The translations under genes and the position numbers were made by a program. A DNA stretch of 64,000 bases from a bacterium (lineage in GTDB: Bacteria; Zhuqueibacterota; QNDG01; JAFGCO01), in NCBI GenBank assembly GCA_016932575.1, contig JAFGCO010000029.1, positions 26,113 through 90,112 of the forward strand. Direction: 5' to 3'. The notes beneath the pieces were generated by a model that ran no database searches, was not told the DNA's origin, and saw only the letters and a program-made list of their open reading frames with translations. This document shows, one piece after another, positions 36,901 to 45,931 of this stretch (position 1 is its first letter; each line of letters begins with the position of its first letter).

Positions 36901-37788
36901 TCAAAGTCCCTGTCTGTACATATTGTCAATCCCTTCCCGGTAACCGAGTAATGATGTTTTTAAAATGTGACTGGCCCGATCGATGCAAAATGACACATCC
37001 TTCGGACGCGGTGCGACCGGATGAATATCCAGCATGGATACCTTCCGGAGACGTCCTGAAGGGAAACCTGCTTTTTCAGACAGGTACAATCCGAATTGAT
37101 ACCGGTCAACACGATCAGCACCTCCCAGATGAATAATCCCGCAAAATTCGTGATTCGCCAGTTCAAGCAATGCCCCCGATAAATTATTTACCCAAACTGG
37201 CGAACGATACTGATCCATGTATAATGAAACCATACTTCCTTGACGGATTTTCTGCAGGATACGCTCAGAGAAGGAATTTCCTTTTCCAACAGGGCGGCCG
37301 TATATTAGAGCGACTCTGGCGACAACTGAAGATGACACTTCACTCAGCACCGCTTCTTCTCCTGCCAGCTTGGCTTTACCGTATTGATTCAGGGGATTTG
37401 CAGTATCCGACTCCTGATACCTGCCTCTCTGGCCGTCAAACACCATATCCGTAGACAGATAGATCATCCGGGCATCGATACCGGCGGCCTCGCGGGCAAT
37501 AAGTTCTGTCGCACCTGCATTGATGCGGTAGGCCAAATCCGGATTTTCCTCACATGCATTGACATCGGTCCATGCAGCTGTATGAATAATCACACTGGGG
37601 CGGACAGAACGCACACACTGAACGATCGAATGTTCATCGATCATTGACAAACGATGCATAACCGCATGCTCACAAATAACTGGATGGGTATTATAGGTGC
37701 CATGAATATCCCAGATATTTCCTCCCTGTTGAATCAGATAACCGCCAACCAGACCGCTGGCTCCGGTGACCAGTAATCGCTTCATCAT
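36901..37788 (-). CDS. dTDP-4-dehydrorhamnose reductase-like SDR (RmlD family)
   Basis: 295 residues. NAD(P) loop LLVTGASGLVGGYL, IIHTAAWTDVNACEENPDLA, STDMVFDGQRGRY, catalytic YGKAK and the family end. These are RmlD signatures: reduction of a 4-keto sugar nucleotide for surface polysaccharide. The usual rml partners (RmlA, B, C) are not in the window, so an orphan reductase or a methionine-adenosyltransferase-type homologue is possible. RBS AAAGG 6 nt before the first ATG. Divergent from the DUF6057 gene. Confidence 0.82.
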   Translation of the reverse strand: MMKRLLVTGASGLVGGYLIQQGGNIWDIHGTYNTHPVICEHAVMHRLSMIDEHSIVQCVRSVRPSVIIHTAAWTDVNACEENPDLAYRINAGATELIAREAAGIDARMIYLSTDMVFDGQRGRYQESDTANPLNQYGKAKLAGEEAVLSEVSSSVVARVALIYGRPVGKGNSFSERILQKIRQGSMVSLYMDQYRSPVWVNNLSGALLELANHEFCGIIHLGGADRVDRYQFGLYLSEKAGFPSGRLRKVSMLDIHPVAPRPKDVSFCIDRASHILKTSLLGYREGIDNMYRQGL

Positions 37789-37873
37789 CCCGCACCTTTG
37801 ATTGAATTCATCATTTTATAAAAAATATATGGATTTGAATTATCAGAATCAAACAAATTTCCGGGCAATTTAC

Positions 37874-37902
37874 TTGACATTTCCATAGAATTCTCTTACT
37901 TT
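37874..37902 (+). promoter_or_regulatory. promoter-like TTGACA-17-TACTTT
   Basis: TTGACA (37874-37879), 17-nt spacer, TACTTT (37897-37902), 32 bp upstream of the DUF6057 start, in the divergent gap. Confidence 0.6.
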
Positions 37903-37934
37903 TAATAACGTTTCATTGGGGACAGGAGAACGAA

Positions 37935-39761
37935 ATGGCTGTACAGACAGATACCGGTTTGCACCGGACTGAAAGATATTTTCGGATGATCTATTTTTGG
38001 ATAGCCTATCTCGCCGCTCTTATTCTTGTATTTCAATATTATATCAATCCGCAGCTGATCTATCAGGCACAGGAACCTCCCTTTTTTACAGATTCCTCGT
38101 TTCTTCAGCAGCATTTAACCTATCCTGGCGGATTGGCTGATTATCTGGGTGCTTTTCTGACACAATGCTTTTACTATGACTGGATAGGATCCATCGTTCT
38201 GGCCGGTATTGTTCTGCTTGTCTGCCTTGTCACCTATGGACTGCTCCGAAAATGGGCCGTCTCTTTTCCATGGATATTACTTTGCTGCCTGCCGGGCGCG
38301 TTTTTACTGGCACTTCACATTCAATTTCAGCATCCGCTCAGTTCAACCCTGGCCTTATTACTCTGTTTGACGGGGGTATGGATTCAACAATATTTTCAAA
38401 ACAAACCAACATGGCTGAATGTTCTGATATTTTTCATATTGGGCTCTGCAGTTTTCTATCTTGCAGGCGGACTGTTTCTTTTGTTTGCATTCATGACGAT
38501 TATTGATACACTTGACAGCCGAAATCAGTACTCGCGCATGCTGCCATACGGTTTAATCACTCTGCTGGTTCCCTATATCGCTGCAAAATTCATCTTTATT
38601 ATCAGTATCAACCAGGCATACGCCTATCTCATTCCCGGGGAGGCGTTGAATGAATATGCATGGGTCGGATATGCTCTTATGGCTTTGTATCCTGTATTAT
38701 TGATTTCAGCTAAAATCTATTTTTCCAGACAGCGTGCATACGCCCCGGTTTTAAAAATTCTAATCCCCGTCATCCTTCTGGGGATCACGGGATCTGCTCT
38801 CTTTACGCGTGACAGGATACAAAGAACCCATTATCAGGTACTCAAACTGGCGAGACAAAAACAATGGTCGAAATTGCTCGACTTTGCCGGTCAGCTTCCA
38901 TTCCAGACACCGATCTTTTCAGTCGAAATCAATCGTGCTCTGTACCACACTCCAGGAGACACCATTGCCCGCACCCGTCTTCTGGGAGAAACCATGTTTT
39001 CCTATTCCCAGCCGTTTGGTGCAAAGGGATTGCTAATATCGGACCAGACAAGAGTTCATTTCCCCATGGAAAAAAGCGACCTGACCCTGGATCTGGGATT
39101 TGTGAACGAATCCATTCACTGGGCTTCGGAGGCACTCTCTGCCCAGGGAGAAACACCCTATTCTCTGAAACGGCTGGCAACATTATACATGGTCAAAGGA
39201 GAATTCAAAATTGCGCAAATCTATATCAACCGTCTGAAACGAACGGTATTATATAAAAAATGGGCATATCAGGCAGAATCCAATATCACCTCAGATTATT
39301 ACTTGCATCAGGATTCATGGATTCGGGAAATGCGTCAAAATCTCATGAAGACTGATCATATCGTCGAAAACGCCAATCCATGTTTGAGTCTTGAAAAAAT
39401 TATCCGGAAAAATCCTGAAAATCGCATGGCCTATGACTATCTTCTGACATATGCCCTTTTATCCAAAAACATCCCTGCTTTTATCGAAACTATTGCCCGG
39501 GCGAATACTTACTATCCCATATTACTGCCAAAACATTATGAAGAAGCGATTCTTCTTTATATCTACGTTTTGAAAGGAAGCAAACTGGATCTCAAAGGGT
39601 TCAAGATACGAAAAACCTCGTATGAGCAGCGTTTCAAGACATTTCAATCAATATTCGAAAAAGCAGGCGGCAATCCGACAAATGCCAAACCTGCCATGTT
39701 TCAATTCTTGAAAGACAGTTACTGGTATTATTACCTTTATCAAGATACAGGGAATCAATAA
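37935..39761 (+). CDS. DUF6057-type multi-pass membrane protein with TPR-like C-terminus
   Basis: 608 residues. About 9-10 membrane helices in the first 300 residues (FWIAYLAALILVFQYYINP, IGSIVLAGIVLLVCLVTYGL), then a soluble helical part of about 300 residues with repeat character (LARQKQWSKLLDFAGQLP, LSKNIPAFIETIARANTYYP). The layout fits the FCB DUF6057 family, whose role is unknown. GACAGGAG precedes the ATG. Its stop TAA shares the A with the ATG of the cytochrome-propeller gene (TAATG), so the two are translated together and probably work together at the membrane. Confidence 0.75.
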   Translation: MAVQTDTGLHRTERYFRMIYFWIAYLAALILVFQYYINPQLIYQAQEPPFFTDSSFLQQHLTYPGGLADYLGAFLTQCFYYDWIGSIVLAGIVLLVCLVTYGLLRKWAVSFPWILLCCLPGAFLLALHIQFQHPLSSTLALLLCLTGVWIQQYFQNKPTWLNVLIFFILGSAVFYLAGGLFLLFAFMTIIDTLDSRNQYSRMLPYGLITLLVPYIAAKFIFIISINQAYAYLIPGEALNEYAWVGYALMALYPVLLISAKIYFSRQRAYAPVLKILIPVILLGITGSALFTRDRIQRTHYQVLKLARQKQWSKLLDFAGQLPFQTPIFSVEINRALYHTPGDTIARTRLLGETMFSYSQPFGAKGLLISDQTRVHFPMEKSDLTLDLGFVNESIHWASEALSAQGETPYSLKRLATLYMVKGEFKIAQIYINRLKRTVLYKKWAYQAESNITSDYYLHQDSWIREMRQNLMKTDHIVENANPCLSLEKIIRKNPENRMAYDYLLTYALLSKNIPAFIETIARANTYYPILLPKHYEEAILLYIYVLKGSKLDLKGFKIRKTSYEQRFKTFQSIFEKAGGNPTNAKPAMFQFLKDSYWYYYLYQDTGNQ

Positions 39762-41326
39762 TGAAAACGCAGTTCACTGTTCTGCTTGCCTTTTTGGTGC
39801 TTTGCTGTATTCAATGCACCTCGGTTTATGAGACGGATCTGACAGAAGCGATTCATATTCCGGCATTCCCGAAAACCGACCCTGATTATCATGGTGCAGT
39901 ATTGCCTCAAAATATTGCGCCTGTGAATTTCATGGTAGCCGAAGAGGGAAACGCCTTTCTGATCCGCATATCCGGAAAACACGGCTCTCCAATAAAAATC
40001 ATTTCAAAGGACGGCAGGATTGATATCCCCATCAAATCGTGGAAACAGCTGGTTTCAGAAAATGCAGGGGATACCCTTCTTTTCGATGTATTTGTGAAGA
40101 AGGGGGATTATTGGAAACACTATCGTCCGATTATGACAATGATCAGCCCCGATTCCATTGATTCTTATCTCACTTACCGGCTGATCAATCCGGCATACAA
40201 TCTTTGGGGTGAAATGGGCCTGTATCAAAGATGCCTGGAGAATTTTAAGGAATCCCCCATACTGATCAACCGGGCTGTTGACGGAAGCTGCATGAATTGT
40301 CATCACCCATGTGTACAAAAGCCTGAAAATGTCATGATGCATATCCGCGCCGGTCAGGCATCAGGCACTTTTGTCCTCCATGAAGGCCAACCCATGAAAG
40401 TAAATACGGCCACTGAATTCAATCGCGCCGGCGCATATGCGTCCTGGCACCCCGGCGGTGACCTGATCACCTTTTCTGTGAACAGTCTGATGATCTTTTT
40501 TCATGCCGTCGGCGAATGCCGGGACGTAGTAGACAACAAATCCGATTTAATTGTCTATGATATTCCGAAAAATCGTGTGACCACCTGTCCGCAAATATCT
40601 GCTCCGGAGCGCATGGAAACGTTTCCATGCTGGTCGCCTGACGGTAAATCTCTTTACTTTGCCAGTGCGCCGATAATCAGCCAGTATGTCATTGAAAAAA
40701 ACGGAGAAGAAGACCTGGCCTATGATAAAATCTTTTATGATTTGAACCGTGTGTCATACGATCCGGAAACAGGAACATGGGGAGAGGTTGAAACGCTTTA
40801 TTCAGGTGAGGAGCACGGACTCAGCGCTGTCATGCCCCGGGTGTCACCTGATGGACGTTTTTTATTATTCACGGTCTCTGATTACGGCAGCTTCCCGATT
40901 TATTTAAAAAGCGCTGATTTAATGCTGATGGACCTTGCTTCCGGCGCTGTCAGGTGTCTGGATATCAACAGTGATCAGACGGACAGCCATCATGCCTGGT
41001 CCAGTACCAGCCGCTGGGTCGTCTTTTCCAGCAAACGCCGGGACGGCCTTCTGGCCCGGCCCCATTTCTGTCATGTGGACAAATCAGGGAATTTTTCCAA
41101 ACCATTTGTTTTACCCCAAAAAGATCCCGCGTTCTACGATCATTTCCTGAAAACGTACAACGTCCCTGAACTGGCACGTCTGCCGGTCCAGATCAGCCCG
41201 CAAAAAATCATCCGGGTAATGAATAATAATGCGAAACGCAAAAACGCTGATTTGGATCCGGTTGTTAAATCGCGGCTGCCCGATAAAGAAAAATCATCAA
41301 AAGATTACCAGACCGCCCCGGGTTAA
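39761..41326 (+). CDS. TolB-like propeller lipoprotein with one c-type heme motif
   Basis: 521 residues. Lipoprotein signal (LLAFLVLCCIQC). About 170 residues in, SCMNCHHP holds CxxCH, a covalent heme c site; AFN or HPGGDLITFS, CWSPDGKSLYFASAP and RVSPDGRFLLFTVS are PD40/TolB propeller blades. A nearby HAWSSTSRWVVFSS completes the propeller. The product is probably exported and heme-loaded, and may pass electrons or sense redox at the membrane with the DUF6057 partner, to which it is translationally coupled (TAATG overlap). The axial Met or His is not assigned. The tail is Lys-rich. Confidence 0.82.
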   Translation: MKTQFTVLLAFLVLCCIQCTSVYETDLTEAIHIPAFPKTDPDYHGAVLPQNIAPVNFMVAEEGNAFLIRISGKHGSPIKIISKDGRIDIPIKSWKQLVSENAGDTLLFDVFVKKGDYWKHYRPIMTMISPDSIDSYLTYRLINPAYNLWGEMGLYQRCLENFKESPILINRAVDGSCMNCHHPCVQKPENVMMHIRAGQASGTFVLHEGQPMKVNTATEFNRAGAYASWHPGGDLITFSVNSLMIFFHAVGECRDVVDNKSDLIVYDIPKNRVTTCPQISAPERMETFPCWSPDGKSLYFASAPIISQYVIEKNGEEDLAYDKIFYDLNRVSYDPETGTWGEVETLYSGEEHGLSAVMPRVSPDGRFLLFTVSDYGSFPIYLKSADLMLMDLASGAVRCLDINSDQTDSHHAWSSTSRWVVFSSKRRDGLLARPHFCHVDKSGNFSKPFVLPQKDPAFYDHFLKTYNVPELARLPVQISPQKIIRVMNNNAKRKNADLDPVVKSRLPDKEKSSKDYQTAPG

Positions 41327-41379
41327 ACGGATTAAAACGGATCTTCATAAATCATAAGGAGCACAGCGAAGGAAACTGC

Positions 41380-42570
41380 ATGAGTAAACAATATATTGAG
41401 CCATTCAACGGATTTACTTTATATACCTCGCATATAGGGAAAGAACAGCTTTTTATCACCGCATCAGTCAATGATGACACAAAAAATTGTCACTCGCTGT
41501 GCGAATCGATCTACCAGACCATTACCCAAAAAATTCAGAACACAGGGATGCAAATTGTCCTGGAACGCATGTTCGGCTGCCTGAATGAAGCCGGTCCCCT
41601 CATTCAGGCCAGGGCATCAGGTATTAAAAAATCAGGGGGTGTATTACACGAACCATTCACCTATATTCAGGGTCGCCCGATAGGAAACACCGGACTGGCC
41701 GGCATTCAGATGCGTGCCGTTCGTCCTTCCCTTCCGGAAAAAATTTGGCCGATCATACATGAAAACACCATTTACGGACATGGCTGGAAACGGAACGGCA
41801 CGGTCTATCTGCTGCTTCAGGATATCCATGGCAGCCTACCTCATTCGAACAATACGCGAAAATCACAGGCCATTCACATGTTCGAAAAGGCTTCAGATAT
41901 TTTAAAGGAACAGAATGCAACTTACCGCAATGTCGTTCGTACCTGGATTTATCTGTCGGATATCCTTGACTGGTATGGCATGTTTAATGACGCACGCAAT
42001 GAGAAATATGAAGAATTCGGATTAATCCGCGATCCCCAAAAAGATCGGTCAGATGCGGAAAAAATTTATTTGCCTGCAAGCACAGGCATTCAGGGTGACA
42101 ATCCATCCGGCGCCGCCGGAACCATGGATGTACTGGCCATTATTCAGGGCGAAGATGCCTGTTCCGAAATCGTTCCGATTACGGGGAAAAAACAAAACTC
42201 TGCGTTTCGATATGGATCTGCATTTTCCCGGGCCATGGCTGTCCGCGAAATCGACGCCACACAAATTCTCGTTTCAGGTACAGCTTCCATTGATGAAGAC
42301 GGCAGGACAATGTTTCAGGGAGACACCCGTGCCCAGATATTAAAAACAATCGAAGTGGTTGACGCATTGATCAGCCAGGAAGGCGCCGCCTTAAAGGACA
42401 TTTCGAAAGCCACGGTCTTTCTGAAAAACATCAATGATTACGAGGTTTATCTGAAAGCCATTGACGAATGTGGCTTGCCCGATTTTCCTGCTGTTGTGGT
42501 ACAGGCAGACATTTGCCGAAGTGATTTGCTCTTTGAACTGGATGCCGTGGCTGCTTTGGATATTGGGTAA
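41380..42570 (+). CDS. RidA/chorismatase-like protein, two-domain
   Basis: 396 residues. The C-terminal part (about 265-396) is RidA-like: QILVSGTASIDEDGRTMFQG, TRAQILKTIEVVDAL, KDISKATVFLKNINDY, FPAVVVQADICRSDLLFELD (Arg and Glu of the RidA site). The N-terminal part repeats a degenerate version (LERMFGCLNEAG). This length and double fold match the FkbO/Hyg5-type chorismatases and their uncharacterised relatives. Reaction unknown; imine deamination or ring-ether cleavage are both possible. RBS AAGGAAA. Same strand as the DUF6057 pair, 53 bp behind. Confidence 0.75.
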   Translation: MSKQYIEPFNGFTLYTSHIGKEQLFITASVNDDTKNCHSLCESIYQTITQKIQNTGMQIVLERMFGCLNEAGPLIQARASGIKKSGGVLHEPFTYIQGRPIGNTGLAGIQMRAVRPSLPEKIWPIIHENTIYGHGWKRNGTVYLLLQDIHGSLPHSNNTRKSQAIHMFEKASDILKEQNATYRNVVRTWIYLSDILDWYGMFNDARNEKYEEFGLIRDPQKDRSDAEKIYLPASTGIQGDNPSGAAGTMDVLAIIQGEDACSEIVPITGKKQNSAFRYGSAFSRAMAVREIDATQILVSGTASIDEDGRTMFQGDTRAQILKTIEVVDALISQEGAALKDISKATVFLKNINDYEVYLKAIDECGLPDFPAVVVQADICRSDLLFELDAVAALDIG

Positions 42571-42732
42571 AATTTTAAAAATAAATTGATTTCTGTTCAT
42601 TTCCAAGTTAGATTTACATTATCATTTCAATCAATTGTGACGGCACAGGATGACAATCACTGTTATTCTGGTGAAACTGCTGATTCGTCTGATAATATGA
42701 GGCAGAATGATCATTAAAGGAGGGAAAATATA

Positions 42733-43068
42733 ATGCTGATGCATCCTGGAGACAAGCTGCATATTATCGCCCGCCGGCGTTTTGAAACAGATCTTCGGCG
42801 TCATTTCGTCGGTGAAGTTCAGACAGTCGAACAAAACGCGATCCGCGCAAAAGGATATGTTTTTATTTTTGATCATGCTTCGAATCATTTTATTAAAAAA
42901 GCCGAGCCCCATACTCGTATTTTTTCTCTGATCGATGCCGGTATTATTATCAATGTGCTTCCGAGTGAAACCAATATTGACGATGTCCATTATCAGTTGT
43001 CTGCTGAAAATCATATGGTCGTGACCGACGGCAATCTGTTTCATCTGGACATTCAAGAATTTTATTAA
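42733..43068 (+). CDS. small conserved protein of unknown function
   Basis: 111 residues. AAAGGAGG 7 nt upstream of the ATG makes expression likely. MLMHPGDKLHIIARRRFETD then RRHFVGEVQTVEQNAIRAKG and YVFIFDHASN: a beta-rich, Sm/PilZ-like rhythm with a conserved ARRxFExDxRRHFVGEV opening. No signal peptide or membrane helix. I do not recognise the family with confidence. It lies between the RidA-like gene and the membrane AraC regulator. Confidence 0.7.
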   Translation: MLMHPGDKLHIIARRRFETDLRRHFVGEVQTVEQNAIRAKGYVFIFDHASNHFIKKAEPHTRIFSLIDAGIIINVLPSETNIDDVHYQLSAENHMVVTDGNLFHLDIQEFY

Positions 43069-43108
43069 TCGCATATTCTGAACCATCCGTTCGATAAATC
43101 CATCCAAT

Positions 43109-44212
43109 ATGTTATTCGGGACATTACTAACCTCAACAACAATTATCCTGTTTCTTTTTGTTGTCTTTTTATGGACAGAAAAAAGGGGCAATAAAGTCGG
43201 CAACCGGCTGTTTGCCGGTTTTCTGTTCGCGCATGTGCTTAGCAATACATTCTACATTCTTTTTCTCTTTGATCTGGAAGGGTGCGTGCCTTTTTTACGT
43301 TATTTTGGTTTTGCACCTGAATTTACATACGGCCCGTTTCTGTATTTATACATCATGATCACTACCTATCGAATCTCCGGGTTTCATCGTAAACATCTTT
43401 TTCATTTCATTCTGTTTATCCTGGCATTCATTTATATATTATTCCGGTTTCATCTCTGTCATGGCGACGAAACCATTCGGGCCATACGATCCGGATGGCG
43501 TCCATTGGATATACGGTTTTTTATTTATTTAATAACATTTCAATATATTATTTATGCAGTGCTGGCAATCATCCGGGTGCATCAATACCGTCAGGAACTG
43601 AATCGATACTATTCAGCTATCAACCGGATTCATTTCTCGTGGCTCTATTTCATTTCATACAGTTTTTTATTTCTCAGGATCATTGGATATATTCAACTGT
43701 TTGATTTTCATCTTTCGATTTCGGTTATACAAATTCTTTTTATTATCTATTTCCTGGCCTCTTTGGTGATGGCAATGGTTGTCATGTTTTGGGGCCTCAG
43801 GCATCCGCAGTTATTTGTCGGCTGGGAGGAAAAACAAAAATACAAACAATCCCCTGAATTTCAGGCAGACAAAGCCATGGTTCAGTCGAAGCTGATCACC
43901 TATATGGATTCTGAAAAACCATATTTAAATCCATTGTTAACACTGGAAGAACTTTCACGCAAGGCGGGTATTCCGGGCAGATATATCTCACAGGTGATTA
44001 ATGGAGAACTCAATCAGAATTTCTTTGACTTTATCAACACATACAGGATTCGCGAAGCACAACGACTATTAAAGGAGAAAAAAACAGAAAAACGAACCGT
44101 TCTCGAAATTCTCTATGAGGCCGGATTCAACAGCAAATCTGTGTTTCATATCGCATTTAAAAAATACACAGGAATGACACCGACGGAATATATTCAAAAA
44201 AATGCCGACTAA
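43109..44212 (+). CDS. membrane-anchored AraC-family transcriptional regulator
   Basis: 367 residues. About 7 membrane helices in the first 235 residues (TIILFLFVVFLWTE, FLYLYIMITTYR, FIYLITFQYIIYAVLAII), then a charged linker (WEEKQKYKQSPEFQADKAM) and a C-terminal HTH_18 domain: LTLEELSRKAGIPGRYISQV and NTYRIREAQRLLKEK, SVFHIAFKKYTGMTPTEY. The layout is the FCB type in which the DNA-binding end faces the cytoplasm and the membrane part senses. Target genes unknown. Its stop overlaps the convergent DUF5683 gene by 4 bp. No clear RBS. Confidence 0.87.
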   Translation: MLFGTLLTSTTIILFLFVVFLWTEKRGNKVGNRLFAGFLFAHVLSNTFYILFLFDLEGCVPFLRYFGFAPEFTYGPFLYLYIMITTYRISGFHRKHLFHFILFILAFIYILFRFHLCHGDETIRAIRSGWRPLDIRFFIYLITFQYIIYAVLAIIRVHQYRQELNRYYSAINRIHFSWLYFISYSFLFLRIIGYIQLFDFHLSISVIQILFIIYFLASLVMAMVVMFWGLRHPQLFVGWEEKQKYKQSPEFQADKAMVQSKLITYMDSEKPYLNPLLTLEELSRKAGIPGRYISQVINGELNQNFFDFINTYRIREAQRLLKEKKTEKRTVLEILYEAGFNSKSVFHIAFKKYTGMTPTEYIQKNAD

Positions 44213-44949
44213 AAGGATTTCCAAAATGTGACCTGCATACCGCCTTCCGGCAATCCGGCAAAATGAACATGCATGCGGCTCTGTACAGATTCTGAAGATT
44301 TTCTGGCAATACGCATTGCATCAATACCGCTCACCAGATGGTTCAATATCACACCTCCGATCATAAAAACACCTGCATTTTTAAACCGGTCGCTGTTCAG
44401 GCGCATACGTTCGAACCGGTGCATCGAGGCTTTTGAATCCCATGACCAGTCATATAATCCGTTTTCCGGATACATATCCTGCGGCCTGCGTTCCTGCAGC
44501 ATGGCATCGTTATAAGCAATCAGATTCTCATAGGCTTCAATATCCACATAGAATTGATGATCTTTCCCCCGGGGATTCACACCCGCATGGGCAATTGCGT
44601 AAAGGGTATAATCATCTGCTTTCAAATCACTGTACCAGTTTAAAATAAAATAGGAAGACCAAAGGGCCAATTCTGTACCGAAAAACAGGGCGGCCATTTT
44701 TCTGTCACCCAAATAATATTCCCCGGCGCCCGGCATCAGAAACGAAAGCAGAAAAACCTTGCCCCGGGATACATGACGCCCGCGGATCATGGGTGTCTCG
44801 TCCTGCATTGAGTCAGCTTTGGCCAGCAGCGAAGGACGAAAAGACAGATCCTTTTTTGTTAATAAACAATTATTTTGCAGACAAATCTGACTTTGAACAC
44901 CGCAGACGGTGCCCAACATGATAATGATCCACCAATGATAGAAACGCAT
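44209..44949 (-). CDS. DUF5683-like protein (paralogue 1)
   Basis: 246 residues from the ATG at 44949, which has AGGAG 5 nt upstream (an in-frame GTG at 44955 would lie inside the RBS spacing). Signal-like start, then the DUF5683 core SFLMPGAGEYYLGDRKMAAL and FFGTELALWSSYFIL, and a late hydrophobic block FMIGGVILNHLVSGIDAMRI. The family resides in the envelope of FCB bacteria; role unknown. Shares the PGxGExYxG core with the next gene upstream, 29 bp away. Confidence 0.75.
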   Translation of the reverse strand: MRFYHWWIIIMLGTVCGVQSQICLQNNCLLTKKDLSFRPSLLAKADSMQDETPMIRGRHVSRGKVFLLSFLMPGAGEYYLGDRKMAALFFGTELALWSSYFILNWYSDLKADDYTLYAIAHAGVNPRGKDHQFYVDIEAYENLIAYNDAMLQERRPQDMYPENGLYDWSWDSKASMHRFERMRLNSDRFKNAGVFMIGGVILNHLVSGIDAMRIARKSSESVQSRMHVHFAGLPEGGMQVTFWKSF

Positions 44950-44978
44950 AAACACTCCTGTACAGAAAAATATAAGAT

Positions 44979-45824
44979 TTACCAGCCGATCCGCATTGAA
45001 AACGCGGGTTGTACAGAATCACGCGTCCGGATCAGTCCGATGTTCGGAGCCACCTGGATACGCCTGTTGTACTGGTTCACATGCCAGACAGCATCCAGTG
45101 CAGAGAGTACATGATTGGCCAGAATCACCATGGCGCACACTCCGGCTTTTTTATACATGGAATCCATATCATATTCCATGTCTTCATATTTTCCGCGAAG
45201 GGGGGTAATGATCGCATTGGTTGAATCTGAATCCATCCATCCTGCCCGAAACTGATCATATTTACCGATCATTTCATAATACTGCTGATCTTTAACCACA
45301 TGGAGACCGTGACTGTAATCCTCTCTCTGCTTCTCGTAAGCCCGCAGTCCCTTCTCTGTATCCAGGTAATCCTGATAATTCTCTTTCGTGACATTGTTCA
45401 AATGTGTCCAGTCTTCTTCCAAAGAAGCCTCGTTTGCCATAGCCACCCAGTAATCTGCCTCAATCCAGTATTGATCGGCAAATGCCCGGTATTTTTGATC
45501 CCTCTTATCCCCTTTATCGGTATAATGCCGGTAACCGAGCCAGAGGGCCACTTCCGCTCCCAGAAAAACGACACCCTTAATCCATGATCCTGCATACATT
45601 TCACCGGTCCCCGGAACAGCAGCAGACATGATCAGGCCCAATCCCGGTTTTTTTAATGCGGCGGAGGGTTTCATGGATATTCCGGAATCGGCTGTTTCCT
45701 GCGATGTACCCCGCATGGCCATAAGCAATTCCACATCGCCAGTGGACCAGAGACCGGAGATATCATCACCTGTTTGTGCCATTGCAGCCAATGAAATGCA
45801 TAAAATAAAAAGGATAAATCGCAT
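44979..45824 (-). CDS. DUF5683-like protein (paralogue 2)
   Basis: 281 residues. Signal peptide (FILFILCISLAAMAQT). Core MSAAVPGTGEMYAGSWIKGV and FLGAEVALWLGYRHY, then an extra helical insert of about 70 residues (HLNNVTKENYQDYLDTEK), and CAMVILANHVLSALDAVW as the late hydrophobic block. Paralogue of the downstream gene. RBS GGAGG 5 nt before the ATG. Both sit beside the peptidase-propeller-barrel and type IX genes, suggesting outer-membrane biogenesis, without proof. Confidence 0.75.
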   Translation of the reverse strand: MRFILFILCISLAAMAQTGDDISGLWSTGDVELLMAMRGTSQETADSGISMKPSAALKKPGLGLIMSAAVPGTGEMYAGSWIKGVVFLGAEVALWLGYRHYTDKGDKRDQKYRAFADQYWIEADYWVAMANEASLEEDWTHLNNVTKENYQDYLDTEKGLRAYEKQREDYSHGLHVVKDQQYYEMIGKYDQFRAGWMDSDSTNAIITPLRGKYEDMEYDMDSMYKKAGVCAMVILANHVLSALDAVWHVNQYNRRIQVAPNIGLIRTRDSVQPAFSMRIGW

Positions 45825-45931
45825 ATGCTCCTCCGTAGGTCTTATAAAAGATCATTCACAGTTTTCAAACACATTTTCAATTTTCTTTCTGTCTTTCCCG
45901 GCCCTTGTTTTTTTTAAAATAGAGACAAAAG

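Noticed and set aside
42631-43245. 204-codon minus-strand ORF
   Set aside because: Overlaps the small protein with the strong RBS and the AraC start; no family match.
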